DNA of 64,000 nt from NCBI GenBank assembly GCA_002898355.1, contig BEHD01000001.1, forward strand, positions 62,001 to 126,000. Reading direction: 5' to 3'. Numbering within the stretch: position 1 is the first letter of the stretch; the number at the start of each line of letters is the position of its first letter. This DNA comes from an archaeon HR01 (lineage in GTDB: Archaea > Thermoproteota > Nitrososphaeria_A > Caldarchaeales > Caldarchaeaceae). Below the pieces are notes generated by a model, which was not told where the DNA came from, did not search any database, and saw only the letters and a program-made list of their open reading frames with translations. Below, one piece after another: positions 58,608 through 64,000 of this stretch. The translations under genes were made by a program, and so were the position numbers.

Positions 58608-59682
58608 GCTTGACAAATGGCCCAAGCCTGATCTTAGCCCTACGCTTCCTTCCCCTAATGTCTACGGTGACATCCACATCTTCACCGACATGCTGTCTCT
58701 GTATGTAGCCTAGGGCTATCCCTTTCCCGAGGGAGTAGGAGTATCCTCCACTGGTCACATATCCTATCGTGTCATCGTTTCGGCTGAGAACCCTGTAGCC
58801 GTGCCGTGGTATGCCCTGCTCCTCCATCTCCAGCCCAACCAAGAGTTTAGAAGGCCCCACCCTCTCCAGCTCAAGATACCTATCCCGGCCTATGAAAAAC
58901 TCGTTATCAAGCCTAACCGCCCATTCCAGCCTAGCCTCCAGAGGTGTTGTTCTCTCATCCATGTCCTGCCCGTAGAGAGGATAGCCGGCCTCAAGCCTCA
59001 GTATATCCCTGCAGGCAAGCCCGCACGGCTTCACACCAGCCCCTGTGAAACGCTCAAATATTTTCACGTAGTTTTCTTTGACACCGCAGAGGATGCATAT
59101 CTCGAATCCGTCCTCCCCTGTGTAGCCGCTCCTAGTGACCAGTACAGTGCAGCCCCCGAAGTTTGTGATGCGTCCGCTAAACCATTTCATCCCTGACACA
59201 TCTTCACCCAGCCATTCGGAGACATGTTTAGAAGATGCGGGGCCTTGTACGGCTAGTAGTGCTGTGGACTCGGTAACATCCTCCACCATCACATCACCTA
59301 CGGCATGCTCCAACATCCACGAGACCACCCTCTCCCTAGTTGCAGCGTTGGATACCACTAGGAAGCTGTCGCCCGCCACCCTTAAAACGGTCACATCATC
59401 GATGATTCCCGCATCCTCATTCAAGATGAGGCAGTATTTCATCCGCATCTCTTTAAGGGTGGATACGTTGTATGAGGTTATCCTTGTGAGGAGTTTTCCA
59501 GCATCCCCACCCCTCACCACCGTCCTAGTCATGTGGCTTATGTCAAATATGCCGGCGCCGTCTCTGACAGCCCCATGCTCCTGTCTAACCCCCTCAAACC
59601 AGAGTGGGCTGGCCCATCCGGCGAAATCTCCTATCTCAGCACCCAGACTTTCATGGAGGCTGAGTAGTGGTGTCCGCCTCAA
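58588..59682 (-). CDS. gcvT: Glycine cleavage T protein (aminomethyltransferase)
   Basis: The 364-residue enzyme has Phe-Ala-Gly-Trp-Ala-Ser-Pro-Leu-Trp, Ile-Phe-Asp-Ile-Ser-His-Met-Thr, Ser-Gly-Tyr-Thr-Gly-Glu-Asp-Gly-Phe-Glu-Ile and Leu-Arg-Leu-Glu-Ala-Gly-Tyr-Pro-Leu-Tyr-Gly, the folate-binding signature. It moves the aminomethyl group from the lipoyl H protein to tetrahydrofolate. It overlaps gcvPB by 32 bases. Confidence 0.94.
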   Translation of the reverse strand: MRRTPLLSLHESLGAEIGDFAGWASPLWFEGVRQEHGAVRDGAGIFDISHMTRTVVRGGDAGKLLTRITSYNVSTLKEMRMKYCLILNEDAGIIDDVTVLRVAGDSFLVVSNAATRERVVSWMLEHAVGDVMVEDVTESTALLAVQGPASSKHVSEWLGEDVSGMKWFSGRITNFGGCTVLVTRSGYTGEDGFEICILCGVKENYVKIFERFTGAGVKPCGLACRDILRLEAGYPLYGQDMDERTTPLEARLEWAVRLDNEFFIGRDRYLELERVGPSKLLVGLEMEEQGIPRHGYRVLSRNDDTIGYVTSGGYSYSLGKGIALGYIQRQHVGEDVDVTVDIRGRKRRAKIRLGPFVKPRIPKL

Positions 59683-61204
59683 GTCTCCTCATCCTATATA
59701 CTCGCCAGCTGGGTGTTAAGGTTCTTGGATGGGAAGCCCTCGCCTCGTCAATCCTTGAGACCGATGTATTATGGGGGGCTGACCTAACCAGCTCCGGCGT
59801 GTTATAGCATTCCTCGATAACAGCCTCGAAGGCCTTCACATATCTATCCAGCTCCTCCTTGGACTCGGTCTCTGTCGGCTCCACCATAAACGCCTCATCC
59901 ACAATCAGTGGGAAATAGATGGTTGGAGTGTGGAAGCCGTAATCTAGGAGTCTCTTCCCCACCTCTAGGGCCCCCAGACCAGTCTCCCTCCTAAGCCTGG
60001 ACAGGCTGAGGACAAACTCATGTTTTCGATGCTGTCCACGTCCGTAGGGCACTGATACACCTCTAACCATCGACATCTTCGAAAGCATGTAGTTGGAAGC
60101 TGTAACCGCCGCCATCGCAGCCCGCCGCAGCCCCTCGCCACCCATAGAGACAATATAGGCATATGCCCGCAGGAGGACGCCGAAGTTTCCATAGAACATC
60201 TTGACAGGGCCTATGGAGCCGGGCCTATCAAGAACAAGCCTGAAGATTTTTTTCTCTTCATCATACTCTATAAGCGGCGGCGGCAGATACTTCACCAGCC
60301 TCTCCACAACTCCAACAGGTCCTGAGCCTGGCCCACCACCTCCATGGGGGGTGGAGAACGTTTTATGCAGGTTTAGGTGGATGATGTCGAACCCGAGGTC
60401 TCCAGGCCTCACAACACCGGCTATGGCGTTCATGTTGGCGCCGTCATAGTAGAGTAGGGCGTCGTAGCTGTGGACAATCTCCACTATCCTGCCGATGTTC
60501 CTCTCGAATAGGCCTAGGGTGTTGGGGTTCGTAAGCATCAGCCCAGCCACATCATTATCCATAGCCTTCTCCAGAGAGTCCAAATCCACACATCCATCCC
60601 TACCGGTGGCAACCTCCTCCACCACGAAGCCAGCCATAGCTGCGCTCGCAGGATTTGTTCCATGGGCAGAGTCAGGCACCAGTATCCTCCTCCTCTCACG
60701 CCCTTCCTTCTCACGATGGTATGCCCTCATAATCAGACAGCCCACCAACTCACCGTGGGCACCAGCCGAAGGCGCTAGGGAGAAGCGGGCCATCCCAGTC
60801 AGGGCGATAAGATTCCTCTCAAGCCTGTAAAGGATTTCTAGACAGCCCTGAACCGTCTCCTCCGGCTGGAGGGGGTGTATGTTCGATGCCAGCTCAAGCC
60901 CAGCCAGCCTATTATTCACTACTGGGTTATACTTCATCGTACAGCTACCCAGCGGATAAAATCCCGTTGATATGCTATAGTTCATCTGGCTAAGCCTCGT
61001 AAAGTGTCTGACCACCTGAGGCTCAGAGACCTCCGGAAGGTCTAGACTATCTCTGACAGCTTCTTCAGGGAGATGCTTGAAGTATCTCTCAGAGACAGAC
61101 CGTATATCGTCATCGATGGGTGGAGGTGTGAAGCCTACAAGCCCCGGCCTGGAGAACTCGTATATCAGCCCTTCATTCCATGAGGCCTGCCTATACCCTC
61201 CCAC
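59651..61204 (-). CDS. gcvPB: Glycine dehydrogenase, subunit 2
   Basis: The 517-residue subunit has the PLP site: His-Leu-Asn-Leu-His-Lys-Thr-Phe-Ser-Thr-Pro-His-Gly-Gly-Gly-Gly-Pro-Gly. Upstream are Thr-Met-Lys-Tyr-Asn-Pro and Ala-His-Gly-Thr-Asn-Pro-Ala-Ser. It is the larger half of the split P protein, which decarboxylates glycine. It overlaps gcvPA by 14 bases; the split form is usual in archaea. Confidence 0.95.
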   Translation of the reverse strand: MGGYRQASWNEGLIYEFSRPGLVGFTPPPIDDDIRSVSERYFKHLPEEAVRDSLDLPEVSEPQVVRHFTRLSQMNYSISTGFYPLGSCTMKYNPVVNNRLAGLELASNIHPLQPEETVQGCLEILYRLERNLIALTGMARFSLAPSAGAHGELVGCLIMRAYHREKEGRERRRILVPDSAHGTNPASAAMAGFVVEEVATGRDGCVDLDSLEKAMDNDVAGLMLTNPNTLGLFERNIGRIVEIVHSYDALLYYDGANMNAIAGVVRPGDLGFDIIHLNLHKTFSTPHGGGGPGSGPVGVVERLVKYLPPPLIEYDEEKKIFRLVLDRPGSIGPVKMFYGNFGVLLRAYAYIVSMGGEGLRRAAMAAVTASNYMLSKMSMVRGVSVPYGRGQHRKHEFVLSLSRLRRETGLGALEVGKRLLDYGFHTPTIYFPLIVDEAFMVEPTETESKEELDRYVKAFEAVIEECYNTPELVRSAPHNTSVSRIDEARASHPRTLTPSWRVYRMRRLEADTTTQPP

Positions 61205-62552
61205 CGGCCAACACCCCAGCGTATTTCAAGATATCCTCTTTGGAGTGGACCTCGGTGACACATGTAAGTATGGCATCGCCCAACTCTGGGAAAGCACGGC
61301 GGAGCGGTATCCCACCCACAATCCCTGACGCCAGAAGTTTCTCAAGGATTTCCCCGTTTCTCCAACCCTCCATCCTGTAGGTGAACTCCATGTAGTGGGG
61401 CGCATCCACCAGAGGCACTTCGACACCATTTTTCGAGAGGACCTCGATCATATACGCAGTCTTGGCGAATATGTGGCGGGCCAACTCCTGCATCCCCCTC
61501 TTTCCGAGGATGGATAGATAGGCGGCGGCCGCTATGGCGCAGAGGGCTTGATTCGTGCATATGTTGGATGTCGCCTTGTGGCGCCGTATATCCTGCTCCC
61601 TAGTCCTCAGTATCATGGTGAAGGCCCTTCTATCCCTATTCAACGTCTCTGTGAGCCCTACCAGCCTTCCAGGCATGACTTGGAGGAGGCGTCTATCCAT
61701 CTTACACCCTAGAATACCCATGAGCGGGCCGCCGAAGCTCATGGGCAGCCCCAGCGGCTGGCCCTCACCCACAACGATGTCAGCCCCATATTCTCCGGGC
61801 GGCCGTAAAAGACCTAGACTGGTCGGCTCTGCGCCAACCACAAGAAGACTGCCGGCATCGTGAACAACCTCCGAGACAGCCCTAAGACCTGACATTATAT
61901 TACCTAGGAAGGTCGGGTTCTCAACATATACTGCGGCCACATCCCTTCCCAACCTCTCTTTCAAGGCCTCCACATCCAGCTCCCCATCACTATTATGCGG
62001 TATCTCCTCCAGCTTCAGCCCTGCGGGTGCGAGGTATGTCCTCGCCACACCCAACCTAACTGGCGAGACATATCTGGCGCATAGCACTCTATGACCCCCA
62101 CGATATCTATGGGCCATAAGAAACGCCTCAGCTACTGCTGTGGCCCAGTCATACATCGAGCTGTTGACCACATCCACACCGTAGAGGTCTGCCACCATAC
62201 TCTGAAACTCGAAGAGGGCTGTCAAGACACCCTGAGATGCCTCGGGCTGATATGGCGTATAGCTGGTTACATATTCGCTCCTCGAGACAATCTCCGTCAC
62301 AGCCGCTGGGATATAGTGGGGCCATACCCCGCCACCCACGAAAACCTTCAACCCTGAACGATTCTTCGACAGTATATTCTTCACATGCTCGTAAAGCTCC
62401 ATCTCCGTCATCGGCCCCTCCAAATCAGGAGGCCTCGGTAGAATGTATCTTCCATCTATATCCGAGTATAGCTCCCAGATATCGGAGACCCCAATCTCGC
62501 GGAGCATTTCAGAGATTGATTGATCGGTGTTTGGGATGTAGCGGTGGGACAT
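61191..62552 (-). CDS. gcvPA: Glycine dehydrogenase, subunit 1
   Basis: The 453-residue subunit has Tyr-Ile-Pro-Asn-Thr-Asp at the N-terminus, Thr-Pro-Tyr-Gln-Pro-Glu-Ala-Ser-Gln-Gly, Ser-Phe-Gly-Gly-Pro-Leu and Asn-Ile-Cys-Thr-Asn-Gln. It pairs with subunit 2 to form the P protein. It heads the operon gcvPA-gcvPB-gcvT; neither the lipoyl H protein nor dihydrolipoamide dehydrogenase is encoded in the window. Confidence 0.95.
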   Translation of the reverse strand: MSHRYIPNTDQSISEMLREIGVSDIWELYSDIDGRYILPRPPDLEGPMTEMELYEHVKNILSKNRSGLKVFVGGGVWPHYIPAAVTEIVSRSEYVTSYTPYQPEASQGVLTALFEFQSMVADLYGVDVVNSSMYDWATAVAEAFLMAHRYRGGHRVLCARYVSPVRLGVARTYLAPAGLKLEEIPHNSDGELDVEALKERLGRDVAAVYVENPTFLGNIMSGLRAVSEVVHDAGSLLVVGAEPTSLGLLRPPGEYGADIVVGEGQPLGLPMSFGGPLMGILGCKMDRRLLQVMPGRLVGLTETLNRDRRAFTMILRTREQDIRRHKATSNICTNQALCAIAAAAYLSILGKRGMQELARHIFAKTAYMIEVLSKNGVEVPLVDAPHYMEFTYRMEGWRNGEILEKLLASGIVGGIPLRRAFPELGDAILTCVTEVHSKEDILKYAGVLAGGRV

Positions 62553-62637
62553 AGGCTCACAATAGCTGCAACAGGCCCACTACTTATGTCTGAATAGCCT
62601 CCAACGGTTAATAGAAACCCCTACCGTAGGGAATGCC

Positions 62638-63306
62638 ATGAAATATCCTGTGATAGTCCTTAACTTTAAATGCTATCTTGAAGCCCTCGGCGAGAACGCA
62701 TTACGTCTCTCCCAGATGGCTGAGAGAGTGGCCGGCGAGACAGGTGTAGAGATAGTGGTCTGCCCATCCACCCTAGACCTGGAGATGGTTGCCTCGAAGG
62801 TGAGGGTTCCGGTATTCGCCCAGCATGTTGACCCGGCACCGCCCGGCCCATACACAGGCTCCATACCCGCCGAATCCCTAAAACTTAAAGGATTAGCCGG
62901 CTCGCTTCTAAATCACTCTGAGAAAAGGCTTCTCCTCCAAGACATATCCGCAGCCGTTGCCAGGCTCAGGGATAACAGCCTACTCTCCATCTTATGCACA
63001 GGTGACCAAATCACCAGCATGGCGGGGGCGGCTCTCCAACCAGACATGATAGCGGTCGAGCCTCCAGAGCTCATAGGCACAGGCATAGCTGTGTCAAAGG
63101 CGAAGCCTGAAATCGTTAAGGAAGCGGTGGAGAAGGTTAAGAAAGTAAACGATAAGGTGCATGTATTATGTGGGGCAGGGATATCCGGGCCGGAGGATGT
63201 AGCCGCAGCATTAAGGCTTGGGGCCGAGGGGGTCCTGCTCTCCAGCGCCTATGTAAAGAGTAAGAACCCTGAAAAGCTTTTGAGGGATATGGCGGAGGCT
63301 GTCTAA
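62638..63306 (+). CDS. tpiA: Triosephosphate isomerase (archaeal short form)
   Basis: The 222-residue enzyme has Asn-Phe-Lys (catalytic Lys11), Asn-His-Ser-Glu-Lys-Arg (catalytic His), Ala-Val-Glu-Pro-Pro-Glu-Leu-Ile-Gly-Thr-Gly (catalytic Glu and phosphate loop) and Gly-Ala-Gly-Ile. It is shorter than bacterial enzymes, as in archaea. It interconverts triose phosphates. A GGTTAATAG box about 27 bases upstream fits a leaderless message. Its stop overlaps the JAMM gene. Confidence 0.94.
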   Translation: MKYPVIVLNFKCYLEALGENALRLSQMAERVAGETGVEIVVCPSTLDLEMVASKVRVPVFAQHVDPAPPGPYTGSIPAESLKLKGLAGSLLNHSEKRLLLQDISAAVARLRDNSLLSILCTGDQITSMAGAALQPDMIAVEPPELIGTGIAVSKAKPEIVKEAVEKVKKVNDKVHVLCGAGISGPEDVAAALRLGAEGVLLSSAYVKSKNPEKLLRDMAEAV

Positions 63307-63680
63307 ACAATCTCAAGCTCTACAGGCTCTCCGTCCGCTGTGTATGCGTATATGTCATTCTCATCCCTGTAGGGTGCGGCCACTATCAACATGATACGCC
63401 CCATGGCATGGTTCAGGTCTTCGACTGATGGCTCACCCACCCCCGATGGATGGGAGTGGGCCGTACCGAGGAAAGTCAGGTCTATCGGTAGCTGATAGGG
63501 GTTGAAGGAGGCGAAGCCTTCACCATAAACCGATTGGGGAGCCAGCAATATCTCGGAGATTCGCAGAACATCTCCAGACTTGCCACCGTGGAGGAGGGCG
63601 ATAACCTCCCTAGGATGGAGCTCCCTGGCCATCAATAGGAGAAGCTCCATCTCCCTCCTTGGCAGCTGGACCTTTACCAT
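63303..63680 (-). CDS. JAMM/MPN+ isopeptidase-like protein
   Basis: The 125-residue single-domain protein has the full JAMM zinc site: Glu25 after a helix, then His75-Ser-His77-Pro, Ser85 and Asp88. Archaeal relatives (HvJAMM1 type) cleave ubiquitin-like SAMP conjugates; others are Rpn11-like. ATG 63680 is preferred over TTG 63683, with a TTTATTT-type box about 27 bases upstream. It overlaps tpiA by 4 bases, convergently. No ubiquitin-like gene is in the window. Confidence 0.87.
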   Translation of the reverse strand: MVKVQLPRREMELLLLMARELHPREVIALLHGGKSGDVLRISEILLAPQSVYGEGFASFNPYQLPIDLTFLGTAHSHPSGVGEPSVEDLNHAMGRIMLIVAAPYRDENDIYAYTADGEPVELEIV

Positions 63681-63784
63681 CAATTCTGTGCTGGATTATA
63701 CCTAAATAAACTATACATCGCCACTATCAGATTGGGTGCCGCCCTTAAGTCTTTTTATATACGGCTGTTAAGTGTTTAAGAGAT

Positions 63785-64000
63785 ATGGCGGCGGTTACGG
63801 CGCTCAACAAGTTTAGGAACTTCAGTGAATGGTTTGACAAGCTGGTTTTAGATGCGAGGATTGTGGATGACAGGTTTCCGGTTAAGGGCTTCGCCGTATA
63901 TCTTGAGAACGGCTCCTTCATCCTTAGAAGGTTGAGGAACCTTCTGGAGGAGGAGCTGGAGGCCACGGGGCATAAGGAGATGCAGTTCCCCCTAGTTACT
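63785..64000 (+). CDS. proS: Prolyl-tRNA synthetase, N-terminal part
   Basis: Only the first 72 residues lie in the window; the frame runs off the end. They match the archaeal/eukaryotic-type enzyme: Phe-Ser-Glu-Trp-Phe-Asp, Val-Lys-Gly, Ile-Leu-Arg-Arg-Leu, Glu-Glu-Leu-Glu-Ala-Thr-Gly-His-Lys-Glu-Met-Gln-Phe-Pro (class II motif 1 region). It charges tRNA-Pro. The ATG is 27 bases after the centre of TTTTTATAT, so the message is leaderless. Confidence 0.85.
   Translation, partial: MAAVTALNKFRNFSEWFDKLVLDARIVDDRFPVKGFAVYLENGSFILRRLRNLLEEELEATGHKEMQFPLVT

Overview
The window looks like chromosomal DNA of a thermophilic archaeon of the Thermoproteota, most like the Caldarchaeales/Nitrososphaeria side, although no gene here settles the taxon. 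The archaeal markers are a CDP-archaeol synthase, a QueC/QueD pair of archaeosine type, AbrB-PhoU regulators, a 5S rRNA standing alone, a tRNA-Glu with a bulge-helix-bulge intron, an archaeal PPP phosphatase, a zinc-containing ferredoxin and a JAMM protease. Most first genes of transcripts have an AT-rich box A centred about 25-28 bases before the start codon, so leaderless transcription appears to be the rule; genes inside operons more often carry a GGAGG-like site or overlap by 4 bases.

Region by region: 1-7.2 kb is the right part of a head-tailed provirus (tape measure, tail hub, fibre, chaperone-tipped fibre, terminase). 7.5-13.99 kb holds an aldo/keto reductase, a two-gene AAA ATPase plus TOPRIM island flanked by a duplicated copy of the host gene junction, a PadR-controlled ABC exporter, an F420/FMN split-barrel protein and a sugar nucleotidyltransferase. 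14.1-27.3 kb is a catabolic and transport region: SIS sugar-phosphate enzyme, PfkB kinase, enolase-superfamily enzyme, two SDRs, an MBL hydrolase, a complete polyamine/opine-type ABC importer, an F420-type oxidoreductase and a threonine synthase paralogue. 27.5-34 kb has tRNA-Glu(CTC), rpiA, a zinc ferredoxin, a decayed HAD gene next to an AT-rich Mrr-like nuclease gene, and a divergent AsnC-TRASH regulator / mercuric reductase pair.

34-46.6 kb is housekeeping: UppP, methionine aminopeptidase, DUF1512, a type IA topoisomerase with a small partner gene, 5S rRNA, a GT87 / methyltransferase / flippase-like surface glycan operon, a second threonine synthase, an MFS transporter and AbrB-PhoU. 46.6-64 kb holds two M20 peptidases, malate dehydrogenase with a tiny C2H2 protein, an operon of sucCD with a PPP phosphatase and an MBL protein, a tandem ThyX with QueD and QueC, CarS, the glycine cleavage P and T genes, triosephosphate isomerase, JAMM, and the start of proS.

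The most notable items are: the ATPase/TOPRIM pair (a RloAB/AbiL/OLD-like defence candidate) with about 100 bp direct repeats on both sides and an operator-like repeat at its start; a fused double ThyX whose two halves each lack part of the signature motif; the SIS/PfkB/ABC cluster that may catabolise an amino-sugar or Amadori-type compound; the fused AsnC-TRASH regulator facing merA; and a PadR palindrome that contains its own start codon. No CRISPR array, insertion sequence or integrase was seen.
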